A program made the translations under genes and the position numbers. From Pandoraea vervacti (lineage in GTDB: Bacteria > Pseudomonadota > Gammaproteobacteria > Burkholderiales > Burkholderiaceae), in NCBI RefSeq assembly GCF_000934605.2, contig NZ_CP010897.2, forward strand, positions 1,178,001 to 1,242,000: DNA of 64,000 nt, written 5' to 3'. The notes under the pieces are model-generated. The model made no database searches. It had not been told where the DNA came from and saw only the letters and a list, made by a program, of their open reading frames with translations. Positions 1-7,912 of the stretch are shown piece after piece. Numbering within the stretch: position 1 is the first letter of the stretch; the number at the start of each line of letters is the position of its first letter.

Positions 1-1
1 C

Positions 2-1459
2 GCCATCAACTTCGCGTTCAACGAACATTTGCTGGTCGGGGAGATCGGCAAGCGCATGCCCGATGGTCGCGTCAAGCAACTGGACCTGACGTGGTCGGCG
101 ATCACGGATGAAAGCGACACGATCCTGCGCCTGATGCTGTGCGTGCGCGACGTGACCGAGCTGCGCGAACTCGCCGCCGAAGCCAACGAGCAAAAGCAGC
201 GTCTCGAGATGATCGGCGAGATCCTGGCGGTCAGCCAGGAGAAGTTCCATCACTTCATCGAAAGCTCGTCGGACTTCATTCGCGAGAACGAGCGCATCAT
301 CCGCAAGCACTCGCAAGCCGACAGTGCCGCGATCGCGGAGCTGTTCCGCAACATGCACACGATCAAGGGCAATGCGCGCACTTACAACCTGCAATACCTG
401 ACGAACGTGGTGCACGAGACGGAGCAGCGCTATCACGAGCTGCGTCAACCGGATGTCGCGCGCCTGTGGGATCAGGACGGCATGATGCGAGAACTCGAAC
501 GCGTGCGTCAGGCGGTGGACGCCTACGCGCAAATCAATGAAATCAGTCTCGGTCGCAAGGGCCCGGGCCGCGCTGCCGACGAGCAGTCGATGGTCGTCGA
601 TCGCGCGCACATCCGTGCCAGCCTGCGCATGCTGGAGGCGGCCGACCCGAACGATCTGCACCAACTGGTCGCCATGCGCGACGCCGTGCACCAGACGCTG
701 CGTCTGCTCGGTACCGAGGGCGTTGGCGAAGCCTTGGGCGGCGTGCTGGATTCGCTGCCGTCGCTCGCGAGCGAACTCGGCAAACCGGCGCCGGTCGTGC
801 GCATCGACGACAACGGCTATCGCCTGCGGGCGCCGGCCGTGCGCATTCTGCGCGACGTATTCATGCACTTGCTGCGCAACTCGATGGACCACGGTCTGGA
901 AGGTGCGGATGAGCGCCGCGCCAAGGGCAAGCCCGTGGCCGGCACCATCGACATCGAAGTCGGCCTCGATCACAACATGCTGCAGGTCACGCTCACCGAC
1001 GACGGTCGTGGCCTCGCCCTGCATCGCATTCGCAGCATCGCCGTGCAGCGCGGCTGGATTACGCCTGAGACCTACGTGACGGACGAACAGATCGCGCAGT
1101 TCATCTTCCGCCCCGGCTTCTCGACCGCATCGGAAGTCACCGAAGTCTCCGGTCGGGGTGTCGGGATGGACGCGGTGCAGGACTTCGTGCGTCGCGAGCA
1201 CGGTCGCATCGAATTGCGCTTCACGGACGAGCGCAAGGGCGCGGAGTTCCGTCAGTTTCAGACGGTGGTGTGCCTGCCCGACACCCTCGTCGTCGACGGC
1301 TTCGACCTCAACAGCGTGGCGGCCGATGCCATCGATCTGCCCGCACTGGACGCCGTGGTGCCGCGTATCGGCGCTGGTGAGGCGCATGTGGCGCGGGACA
1401 ACGCGCCGGACACGGCGAGCCAGCCCCACGACGGTCAGTCGCAAACCGGGACGGTCTGA
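2..1459 (+). CDS. CheA-like HPt sensor histidine kinase, 3' part only
   Basis: The frame is open to the left edge, so the N-terminus is missing; 485 residues are visible. The first 70 residues read like the end of a PAS/PAC sensor followed by a coiled linker. Next comes an HPt (P1) domain with the phosphoacceptor His in MHTIKGNA (codon at 356-358), then a CheA-type ATPase with an N-box (NSMDHGLE), a G1 box (DDGRGL) and a G2 box (GRGVGMD). After the ATPase there is only a 70-residue low-complexity tail and no CheW-like P5 domain, so coupling to classical receptor arrays through CheW is unlikely. It heads a run of chemotaxis-like genes on the same strand and probably phosphorylates the CheY-like protein at 3699. 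Function is inferred from domains. Confidence 0.85.
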   Translation, partial: AINFAFNEHLLVGEIGKRMPDGRVKQLDLTWSAITDESDTILRLMLCVRDVTELRELAAEANEQKQRLEMIGEILAVSQEKFHHFIESSSDFIRENERIIRKHSQADSAAIAELFRNMHTIKGNARTYNLQYLTNVVHETEQRYHELRQPDVARLWDQDGMMRELERVRQAVDAYAQINEISLGRKGPGRAADEQSMVVDRAHIRASLRMLEAADPNDLHQLVAMRDAVHQTLRLLGTEGVGEALGGVLDSLPSLASELGKPAPVVRIDDNGYRLRAPAVRILRDVFMHLLRNSMDHGLEGADERRAKGKPVAGTIDIEVGLDHNMLQVTLTDDGRGLALHRIRSIAVQRGWITPETYVTDEQIAQFIFRPGFSTASEVTEVSGRGVGMDAVQDFVRREHGRIELRFTDERKGAEFRQFQTVVCLPDTLVVDGFDLNSVAADAIDLPALDAVVPRIGAGEAHVARDNAPDTASQPHDGQSQTGTV

Positions 1460-1546
1460 CGCACGAATCCTCAGGCAAGCACGATGGGTGAGGCGGCGCG
1501 GACCCTTGCGGTCTGCGGCCGCCGCGCCGCTTTCGGAGACGGATGT

Positions 1547-2275
1547 ATGGAAGCAGTTCAATGGTTACTCATCGGCGCGCTCGTTGGCGTGGTCGGTGCC
1601 GGTGTCGCCGGGTTTGTCGCGCATCGCTGGCGCATGGCGCAGGCCACCGCGCACTGGCGTGCGCTCGCGAAGACGCATGACGAAGCGCTTGAGCAGGCGC
1701 TGGAGCGCGAACGCGTGGCCGTTGCGGGCAACGAGGCACTTGTGCAGACCCACGATGAGGCGATGACGGCATTGCAGGCACGGTTGACGCAGGCGGAACA
1801 GGACTTGCAGGTCGCGCTCAAATCGGAGGCCTCGGTACTTGAAGCCAAGGCGATGTGGCAGGGTGAGGCGCAGCGCATTGCGGGAGAGGCTGCGCGACTG
1901 CGCGGTCTTGCCGCGACCTTCGAGCGGTGGCACGAGCAGATGATTTCGTTGATGACGCAGAACCAGGACATGCACGCGAAGAACCACGAACTGGCGTCGA
2001 TCGTGCGTCACGTGCTGATCGTGTCGCTTAACGCCTCCATCGAAGCCGCGCGCGCGGGCACTGCCGGTCGCGGTTTCGGCATCGTGGCAAGCGAAGTGCG
2101 TGCGCTCGCGACACGTTCGGAGGAGTTGTCGAAGAGCTATCGCGACAGTCTGCACCGCAACGATGTGACCACGACCGCCACGTTCCAGGACATCCAGGCA
2201 GGCGGCAAGATGATTGCGGCGTCGCTGTCCAGTGTTGAAGCGCTGGCGCAGCAGTTGCATTCCCGTCTCCACTAG
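1547..2275 (+). CDS. Short membrane-anchored MCP-like signalling protein
   Basis: The protein has 242 residues. I chose the ATG at 1547 because GGAG lies 8 nt upstream and it opens directly into a hydrophobic helix (residues 6-24); an in-frame ATG 63 nt upstream would only add charged residues. A coiled-coil linker runs from about residue 30 to 130. Residues 150-200 carry the chemoreceptor hairpin tip (NASIEAARAGTAGRGFGIVA, then SEVRALATRSEEL). The signalling bundle is much shorter than in a full receptor and there is no periplasmic sensor domain. It lies 87 nt after the CheA-like kinase and 36 nt before a CheX-like gene. It may be a scaffold or adaptor for the kinase rather than a ligand receptor; that is inference. 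Confidence 0.7.
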   Translation: MEAVQWLLIGALVGVVGAGVAGFVAHRWRMAQATAHWRALAKTHDEALEQALERERVAVAGNEALVQTHDEAMTALQARLTQAEQDLQVALKSEASVLEAKAMWQGEAQRIAGEAARLRGLAATFERWHEQMISLMTQNQDMHAKNHELASIVRHVLIVSLNASIEAARAGTAGRGFGIVASEVRALATRSEELSKSYRDSLHRNDVTTTATFQDIQAGGKMIAASLSSVEALAQQLHSRLH

Positions 2276-2311
2276 GCCCTCCCACGCCCCACTCAGCCGA
2301 CAGGTTTCGTT

Positions 2312-2926
2312 GTGATCAGCGCTCACGCACGCGAGAGTTTCGAACGCATTCTCCATAAGGCCGCCCGCACGCGGCTCGCCCGCTCGGCCGACGCACCCTG
2401 CGACATCGCGCCGCTTGGCGTGCGCTACGGCACTCCAGGCACTCAGGGCACTCAGGAAACTCGGGGCACGCCGGACGACGCCGTGCGGCCCGAGAACGGC
2501 GTCGATCTGGCCGCGCGCCACGCTCATGTGGTCGTGCTCACGATCTCGGGCATCGACTTTCGCATGCTGCTCGTGCTGCATTTCGACGAGGACGACGCGA
2601 CGAAGGCGTACTTCGTAGGAGACGATCCCGACAAATCGTTTCGCGAAGCCTTCCTCGAAATCAGCAACCTGTGCTGCGGCGCGATCAATCAGGAATTGCT
2701 GGGCTATTTTCCCGACCTCGGCATGTCGACGCCGTACGTGCTGAGCGCGCGCTGCGTGCCGCACCTCATGCAACTCCGGCCGAATCATCTGGCGTCGTGG
2801 GATATCACGCTCGATGGCTCGGTGCGGCTCGCCGCCACGCTGTGCGTATGCGCGCATGCACCGCTGGACTTCCATGCCGAGGTGAGCGACGCGCACGATA
2901 GCGGTGGCGAACTCGAACTGTTCTGA
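2312..2926 (+). CDS. CheX-like (CheC/CheX/FliY family) putative phosphatase
   Basis: The protein has 204 residues and starts with GTG. Residues 110-130 (EISNLCCGAINQEL) fit the E-x2-N helix that CheC and CheX use to dephosphorylate CheY-P, set in an alternating strand/helix context typical of the family. Residues 40-60 are a low-complexity insert (GTPGTQGTQ) encoded by short CACTC-type repeats. The C-terminus is GGELELF, nearly the same as the end of the next gene (ETGALELF). It lies between the MCP-like protein and a second CheX-like gene in a CheY-containing operon, so it probably ends the signal of the receiver at 3699. Family assignment is by eye and moderately secure. Confidence 0.6.
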   Translation: MISAHARESFERILHKAARTRLARSADAPCDIAPLGVRYGTPGTQGTQETRGTPDDAVRPENGVDLAARHAHVVVLTISGIDFRMLLVLHFDEDDATKAYFVGDDPDKSFREAFLEISNLCCGAINQELLGYFPDLGMSTPYVLSARCVPHLMQLRPNHLASWDITLDGSVRLAATLCVCAHAPLDFHAEVSDAHDSGGELELF

Positions 2927-3009
2927 GCGTCGCGCCATATTCGCCGGCGCCGATCGCTTTACAAGACTTACAAGACTTGCACGCCTTACGTCCTAGGAAA
3001 ATTACGACA

Positions 3010-3651
3010 ATGAACCGAAGCACCTCCCGCGAGTCGGTCAGCCAGTTCCTGATCCTCGAAGACAGCGTTGAGCACGAGTATCCGGACGCCCTCGTGCGGG
3101 GCATGATCGACATCACCGACGGCGTATTCCGCGGTCTGTTCGGTGACATCGAAGTCACCTGCGACTCGCCCAGCGTGGTGCGCGAGCGCATCATCTTCGG
3201 CGAAGTGTTCAGCCTGATCCCGCTGGAGAGCGCCTGGTGCCGGGGCTACATGATGATGCAGGCCGAACAGGTGCCGTTCATGCAGTTGCTCGAACACACA
3301 GGCCGCTGCGAAGGGCAGGCGGGTTTTCGCGAACTCAACGGCATGCTGGGCGAGTTGACGAATCTGGTGTGGGGCGCGTTCAAGAACCGTTACATGGGCG
3401 ATCCGCTCGCCGTCGACCGCACGCAGGTGCAGGTGCCGCTACTCATCAACCACAAGCAGAAGTACATCACGTTCGGCACCGACAATCCGCAGTTGTGCTT
3501 TGTCTACCGCCTGACCGATCCGGTGAATGGCCGGATCGTCACGCTGCATCAGCATTTCGTCTTCAGCCTGAACTGGTCGCCCGAGGCATTTCGCGAGGCG
3601 GCACAGGGCGCGGCCGAGCCTGTCGAGACCGGGGCGCTGGAATTGTTCTGA
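3010..3651 (+). CDS. Second CheX-like putative phosphatase
   Basis: The protein has 213 residues. I chose the ATG at 3010, because the ORF could extend 33 nt upstream only from a TTG. The helix ELNGMLGELTNLVWGAFKN (about residues 110-130) contains E-x2-N as expected for the CheC/CheX fold. The protein shares its size, layout and the C-terminal -ELF tail with the gene at 2312, so the two look like an old tandem duplication, although their sequences have diverged strongly. A CheY-like receiver starts 47 nt downstream. A heterodimeric or dual-specificity phosphatase is possible; it could also be an adaptor, since not all family members are active. Confidence 0.6.
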   Translation: MNRSTSRESVSQFLILEDSVEHEYPDALVRGMIDITDGVFRGLFGDIEVTCDSPSVVRERIIFGEVFSLIPLESAWCRGYMMMQAEQVPFMQLLEHTGRCEGQAGFRELNGMLGELTNLVWGAFKNRYMGDPLAVDRTQVQVPLLINHKQKYITFGTDNPQLCFVYRLTDPVNGRIVTLHQHFVFSLNWSPEAFREAAQGAAEPVETGALELF

Positions 3652-3698
3652 GATCCCGGCTCATCAACACACTCTCACTTACACACAAGGACAACACC

Positions 3699-4064
3699 AT
3701 GTCGAAGATTCTCGTGGTCGATGATTCGAGCACCGTGCGCGACGAAGTCGCGGGCTTTCTGCGCAAGAACGGCCTGGACGTGGACACAGCCGTCGATGGC
3801 AAGGACGGTCTGGCCAAGATCAAGGCCAGCCCCGGCGTGCGTCTGGTCATCAGTGACGTGAACATGCCGAACATGGACGGCCTGACGATGGTCGAGAAGA
3901 TTCGCGGCGAACTGGCGAACGCGTCCGTCAACGTCGTGATGCTCACCACGGAGAGCAGCCCGGCCATGAAGGAACGCGGCAAGGCCGCCGGCGTGAAGGG
4001 CTGGATCGTCAAGCCGTTCAAGGGCGACGCCGTGCTCGAGACGTTCCGCAAGCTCGCCAGCTGA
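3699..4064 (+). CDS. CheY-like single-domain response regulator
   Basis: The protein has 121 residues and is a receiver domain only. The acidic pair D8-D9, phosphoacceptor D53 (ISDVNMPNMDG), switch T83 (MLTTES) and K105 (VKPF) are all present with standard spacing. AAGG lies 8 nt upstream of the ATG. As the last gene of the chemotaxis-like run, it is the likely phosphoryl acceptor of the HPt kinase at the window start and the substrate of the two CheX-like proteins. Whether it acts on the flagellar motor, on pili or on another target cannot be read from the sequence. Confidence 0.9.
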   Translation: MSKILVVDDSSTVRDEVAGFLRKNGLDVDTAVDGKDGLAKIKASPGVRLVISDVNMPNMDGLTMVEKIRGELANASVNVVMLTTESSPAMKERGKAAGVKGWIVKPFKGDAVLETFRKLAS

Positions 4065-4066
4065 CA

Positions 4067-4103
4067 CCGGCGCCGCGCGACCGGGCGCCGGATCCTGGCG
4101 CCC
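4067..4103 (+). terminator. Hairpin after the CheY-like gene
   Basis: CCGGCGCC (4067-4074) pairs with GGCGCCGG (4084-4091). A competing stem, GGGCGCC/GGCGCCC, is formed by 4083-4089 and 4097-4103. The element begins 3 nt after the stop codon. No T-tract follows, so it may be an RNA-stabilising stem or a Rho-assisted terminator. Confidence 0.35.
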
Positions 4104-4247
4104 GATGCGAGAGGGGCGGCGCACTCTCGGCGAGCGCGGCTCATCGTTAGGGTGAATCGAGGGCAGACCGTCGCCACCGTGCGACGGCGGCGTTACACTG
4201 CTGACTTTCCCGCATTACGCGAACATCTGCATTCTCGCCAACCCATC

Positions 4248-4835
4248 ATGAGCGTTGTTCCCCAGAAAAGGAAGTCTGCTGCTGCGGCTTCCGCCAATGC
4301 CTCCGCCGTGTCCGAAGACGTCGTACGGGAAGTCGGAGCCGATACGGATCAGGCAGTGCAGGGGACGTCGGGGACTTCCGGGACTGCGGACACCTTAGCG
4401 GAGACCCGCCCGCGTCGCTCGAAGCTGCGTGTGACGTACGTCATCGCCAGTCTCGATCGTTTGCTGCGCCGCCATATGTCGGAAGCCCTTGCGCCGCTCG
4501 GTCTCACGCTGGCCCAGTTCACGGCGCTCTCGGTGCTCGACGCCCGCGGCAAGCTCTCCAACGCGCAACTCGCGCAGCGCTCGTTCATCACGCCTCAGTC
4601 GGCCAACGAAGTCGTGAGCGTCATGGCCTCGCGCCAGTGGATCACCCGCGAGCCCGATCCGAACCATGGTCGTATCGTGCTGCTGCAACTGACCGATGAA
4701 GGTCGCCGCGTGCTGGCGCAATGCGAGGCCGTCGCCAGGGACATCGACACGCGCATGCGTGCCGGTGTCTCGCGCGAGGACGCCGCTGCCGTCCAGCGTC
4801 ATCTCGAGATGTTCGTGCGCAATCTGCGCGACTGA
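4248..4835 (+). CDS. MarR-family regulator of the hydroxycinnamate genes
   Basis: The protein has 195 residues from the ATG at 4248; a longer in-frame extension to 4152 looks non-coding. Residues 1-60 are a low-complexity Ser/Ala/Thr extension, followed by a winged-helix MarR domain with the recognition region LSNAQLAQRSFITPQSANEV and the wing DPNHGRIVLLQLT. MarR proteins of this position (CouR, FerR/FerC, HcaR) repress hydroxycinnamate catabolism and are relieved by the CoA thioester. The regulator lies upstream of an aromatic-acid transporter, a porin and the ferulate/coumarate enzymes. Matching dyads at 4873, 5075 and 7817 are its probable operators. Its role is inferred from context. Confidence 0.8.
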   Translation: MSVVPQKRKSAAAASANASAVSEDVVREVGADTDQAVQGTSGTSGTADTLAETRPRRSKLRVTYVIASLDRLLRRHMSEALAPLGLTLAQFTALSVLDARGKLSNAQLAQRSFITPQSANEVVSVMASRQWITREPDPNHGRIVLLQLTDEGRRVLAQCEAVARDIDTRMRAGVSREDAAAVQRHLEMFVRNLRD

Positions 4836-4860
4836 CTCCGGGTTTGTCCCGACCTTCCGA

Positions 4861-4893
4861 TTGCTTGTATTGTCAGGTTGCTTGATATTAAAT
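4861..4893 (+). promoter_or_regulatory. Candidate MarR operator and promoter, copy 1
   Basis: TCAGG-TTG-CTTGA (4873-4885) is an imperfect dyad joined to TATTAA (4886-4891), a likely -10 box; TTGCTT at 4861 could be a distant -35. The block from 4871 to 4893 recurs almost unchanged at 7815-7837 before the hydratase-lyase gene. Binding here would block RNA polymerase for the transporter-porin unit. The rest of the 345-nt gap between the MarR and MFS genes holds the second dyad at 5075 and nothing else that I recognise. Confidence 0.55.
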
Positions 4894-5074
4894 GGAGTCC
4901 GTCACCGCGCTCGGCATCTTTCGATGCCGGTCGGCGGCTATCCGGATCGCGCCCCGTCGCCTGCTGCGCGCAGGTGCACGAGAAACGCGTGACCGAATCC
5001 CAGTGACCCGGTAAGACGAAAGCGATACAACGCTCTCGCAGCGTTGTCACGCCCGACACAAGTTCGTGTTGAAT

Positions 5075-5089
5075 ATCAGGTTTCCTGAT
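5075..5089. promoter_or_regulatory. Candidate MarR operator, copy 2 (perfect dyad)
   Basis: ATCAGG-TTT-CCTGAT is a perfect 6-bp inverted repeat with a 3-bp spacer. It lies 91 nt upstream of the MFS start and has the same half-sites as the dyads at 4873 and 7817. This is the best-conserved copy and gives the consensus TCAGG-N3-CCTGA. Confidence 0.55.
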
Positions 5090-5180
5090 GTTGTGTGGGT
5101 GCGTTGACACGTCGTTTCCGGCGTTTGCCGGGCGCGCAGGGTAGCGACCGAAGTTCATAAAGACGATAACAGGAGACACC

Positions 5181-6437
5181 ATGGAATCGAATCGGGAGGG
5201 CAACGTTCAGGCGTTGCCGTTGGGGGCGGACAACGCTCGGGGGGCGACCAGTCCGGTCGCACTCACGCTGGCGCTGTGTTTCGCCGTGGCACTGCTCGAA
5301 GGCCTCGATCTGCAATCGGTCGGCGTCGCCGCGCGAGGCATGGCCAAGGAGTTCGGGCTGAGCGTTGCGCAAATGGGGATCGCCTTCTCGGCAGGCACGT
5401 TCGGCCTGTTGCCGGGGGCGATGATCGGTGGGCGTCTTGCCGACAGCATTGGCCGCAAGCGCGTGCTCATGCTCTCGGCGGCGATCTTCGGTCTGCTGTC
5501 GATCGCCACGGCGTTCGTGTCGGACTTCTGGATGCTGGTGATCGTGCGCGTGCTCACGGGCATCGGGCTGGGCGGCGCCATGCCGAACCTGATTGCGCTG
5601 TCGTCCGAAGCGGTCGCCCCGCGCTCGCGCGGCACGGCGGTGAGCATCATGTACTGCGGCATTCCGCTGGGTGGCGGTATTGCGGCCACCATCGGCATGC
5701 TGGCCGTGAGCGACGCCGACTGGCGTCACATCTTCTATGTGGGCGGTGTCGGCCCGTTGCTGCTGCTGCCGTTGCTCGCGTGGTTCCTGCCGGAGTCGCG
5801 CGCCTTCGCGGCGGCAACTTCGCAAGGCCAGAACGCTACGCCGGCGCCGATGACGTCCGTGCTGTTCTCGGAAGGCCGCGGCATGTCCACGGTCCAGCTC
5901 TGGCTGTCGTACTTCTGCACGCTGATCGTGCTGTACTTCCTGCTGAACTGGCTGCCGTCGCTCATGGGCTCGCGAGGGCTGGCGCGCGGTGAGATCGGCT
6001 GGGTGCAAATTCTGTTCAACGTCGGCAGTGCCGTCGGGGTGCTGTGCCTGGGCTACCTGATGGATCGTGCTCGCATGTCGCTCGTGATCGGCGGGATGTA
6101 TCTCGGCATGATCGCCTCGCTCATCGGCCTGGCCGCCGCACAGGGCTTCAGCGTGCTGGCCGCCGCCGCGTTCTTTGCCGGCATGTTCATCATCGGCGGA
6201 CAGTCGGTGCTCTACGCGCTGGCTGCGGCTTACTACCCGACGGCCATGCGTGGCACCGGCGTCGGCGCAGCGGTGGCGGTCGGGCGCATCGGCTCGGTCG
6301 TCGGGCCGCTGGCCGCCGGCATGCTGCTCGCCGTGGGCAGCAGCGCAGCCGTGGTGATCGGTGCGAGCATCCCCGTCACCATCGTGGCGGCGCTCGCCGC
6401 GCTCACGCTGATCCGTCGTCCCCGCGCGGCTGACTGA
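5181..6437 (+). CDS. MFS aromatic-acid:H+ symporter (AAHS type), probable hydroxycinnamate importer
   Basis: The protein has 418 residues with 12 predicted membrane helices. The MFS signature between helices 2 and 3 (GGRLADSIGRKRVLM) and the AAHS hallmark of an acidic residue in helix 1 (LEGLDLQSVG) are present. AGGAGA lies 4 nt before the ATG. Two candidate MarR operators lie in the upstream gap, and a porin and the ferulate/coumarate enzymes follow, so the likely substrate is a hydroxycinnamate or related aromatic acid. A second AAHS transporter at 22770 is linked to pobA and pca instead. Exact substrate is inference. Confidence 0.85.
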   Translation: MESNREGNVQALPLGADNARGATSPVALTLALCFAVALLEGLDLQSVGVAARGMAKEFGLSVAQMGIAFSAGTFGLLPGAMIGGRLADSIGRKRVLMLSAAIFGLLSIATAFVSDFWMLVIVRVLTGIGLGGAMPNLIALSSEAVAPRSRGTAVSIMYCGIPLGGGIAATIGMLAVSDADWRHIFYVGGVGPLLLLPLLAWFLPESRAFAAATSQGQNATPAPMTSVLFSEGRGMSTVQLWLSYFCTLIVLYFLLNWLPSLMGSRGLARGEIGWVQILFNVGSAVGVLCLGYLMDRARMSLVIGGMYLGMIASLIGLAAAQGFSVLAAAAFFAGMFIIGGQSVLYALAAAYYPTAMRGTGVGAAVAVGRIGSVVGPLAAGMLLAVGSSAAVVIGASIPVTIVAALAALTLIRRPRAAD

Positions 6438-6483
6438 ACCGGCGCCTTCACCAGCGCTGTCACCGGCGCTGTCACCGGTACCG

Positions 6484-6505
6484 CCGGTGTCATTTCCGAC
6501 ACCGG
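6484..6505 (+). terminator. Hairpin between the MFS gene and the porin
   Basis: CCGGTGTC (6484-6491) and GACACCGG (6498-6505) form a perfect 8-bp stem with a 6-nt loop, 47 nt after the MFS stop. There is no T-tract. It may attenuate read-through or protect the upstream message. Just before it, 6439-6480 holds a short CACCGGCGCTGT-like repeat. Confidence 0.35.
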
Positions 6506-6619
6506 CACAGTCGGCTTCGCTTGCACGCGACGGATGGCATAGCACTGCCGCCGTCGCGTTTTTTCTGGTTTCACACGCGTCACTTAGCACATAACGACAT
6601 CAATAATCTGGAGACACTC

Positions 6620-7762
6620 ATGGCATTTCGTCTTTCTCGCCACCTGCCGCTCGCGCTCGCGACGACCGCCGCACTGGCCGCACCTGGCCTGGCCGGCGCG
6701 CAATCGAACGTCACGCTGTACGGCATCGTCGACACCGGTATCGAATACGTCTCGCATGCGAGCGTGAACGGCGCCGTCGTACGCATGCCCGGCGTGACCG
6801 GCGAGTTGCCCTCGCGCTGGGGGCTGCGTGGTTCGGAAGATCTCGGCGGCGGACTGGCGGCCATCTTCCAGCTGGAGAGCGGCTTCAACATTCGTGGCGG
6901 CGACCTCGGACAGGGCGGACGCCTGTTCGGCCGTCAGGCATTCGTGGGCGTGAAGGGGCCGTACGGCACGCTGTCGTTCGGTCGCCAGTACACGATGACG
7001 TACTACGCGCTGCTCGGCTCCGACGTGCTCGGCCCGGACATCTACGGCATGGGTTCGTTCGACGCCTACATTCCCAATGCGCGTACCGACAACTCGGTGA
7101 CGTATCAGGTCGGCTGGCAAGGCCTGACGTTCGGCGCGGGCTACTCGTTCGGGCGCGACTCGGCCGGCACGGGCAACTCGCCGGGGCAGGGCACCTGTGC
7201 GGGGCAGGTGCCGGGCCAGTCGGTGCAGTGCCGCGACTGGTCGGTCATGCTCAAGTACGACGCGAGCAACTTCGGCGTGGCCGCATCGTATGAAGAGCAG
7301 CGCGGCGGTACCAACGCGGCGGCCAACTTCTTCGACGGTCAGGCAACGTCGGCCTTTGCCAGCAGCGGCGACAAGGACACGCGAACGACCCTCGGGGCGT
7401 ACTACAAGTACGGCGCCTTCAAGGTGGGTGGCGGCTGGCTGGGCCGTCGCGTATCGACGTCGGCCGTCAACACGCACTCGAACCTGTTCTACCTCGGCGC
7501 CGCGTACAACGTCACGCCGGCATGGCTGATCGACGGCGAGGTCTATCGCATCATCAACAGCGACCACGACACGCGCGGCACCATGACGACGCTGCGCGCC
7601 ACGTATTCGCTCTCCGTGCGCACGGCTGTCTACGCACAAGCCGCCTACCTGTTCAACAGCGCCCGTGCCGCCTACTCGGTCAGCGGCGGCGGTGGCGGCA
7701 CCACGCCGCCCGCAGGCGAAGGTCAGGCAGGCGTGATGCTGGGCATGCGTCACACGTTCTGA
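6620..7762 (+). CDS. Gram-negative trimeric porin
   Basis: The protein has 380 residues. A signal peptide of about 22 residues ends at AGA-QSNVTLYG, the usual mature start of betaproteobacterial OmpC-like porins. The family motifs SRWGLRGSEDLGGGL, GRLFGRQAFVG and a C-terminal aromatic (MRHTF) are present. The ATG at 6620 has GGAGA upstream. The position between an aromatic-acid importer and hydroxycinnamate enzymes suggests that it admits aromatic acids across the outer membrane. It is probably co-transcribed with the MFS gene 182 nt upstream, though the hairpin at 6484 could lower its level. Confidence 0.9.
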   Translation: MAFRLSRHLPLALATTAALAAPGLAGAQSNVTLYGIVDTGIEYVSHASVNGAVVRMPGVTGELPSRWGLRGSEDLGGGLAAIFQLESGFNIRGGDLGQGGRLFGRQAFVGVKGPYGTLSFGRQYTMTYYALLGSDVLGPDIYGMGSFDAYIPNARTDNSVTYQVGWQGLTFGAGYSFGRDSAGTGNSPGQGTCAGQVPGQSVQCRDWSVMLKYDASNFGVAASYEEQRGGTNAAANFFDGQATSAFASSGDKDTRTTLGAYYKYGAFKVGGGWLGRRVSTSAVNTHSNLFYLGAAYNVTPAWLIDGEVYRIINSDHDTRGTMTTLRATYSLSVRTAVYAQAAYLFNSARAAYSVSGGGGGTTPPAGEGQAGVMLGMRHTF

Positions 7763-7770
7763 CGCGAGAT

Positions 7771-7808
7771 GCGCGACGGCTTCAGGGTTTCCCCTGAAAA
7801 CGTCGCGC
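7771..7808 (+). terminator. Terminator after the porin
   Basis: GCGCGACG (7771-7778) pairs with CGTCGCGC (7801-7808), and the inner TTCAGGG pairs with CCCTGAA, giving a long two-part stem just after the porin stop. Only two T follow. It separates the transport unit from the promoter of the enzyme operon, which starts within a few bases. Confidence 0.6.
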
Positions 7809-7814
7809 TTGCAA

Positions 7815-7837
7815 TGTAAGGTAACCTGATATTAAAT
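7815..7837 (+). promoter_or_regulatory. Candidate MarR operator and promoter, copy 3
   Basis: TAAGG-TAA-CCTGA (7817-7829) runs straight into TATTAA (7830-7835). Apart from a few bases it equals the block at 4871-4893. It lies 76 nt before the hydratase-lyase start and is the only promoter-like sequence seen for the five-gene enzyme operon. Confidence 0.6.
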
Positions 7838-7912
7838 TGTGTCTGTCGGCAACGCCGCGCGCCACTCCCGGCGCGCCGGCAGGTTGCCCTGAACACTTGG
7901 GAATGACGCAAA

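Noticed and set aside
5076..6590. 504-codon minus-strand frame across the MFS gene
   Set aside because: Composition is His/Arg/Glu/Gln-rich with no family motif, and the plus strand encodes a well-formed 12-helix transporter with a good ribosome site.
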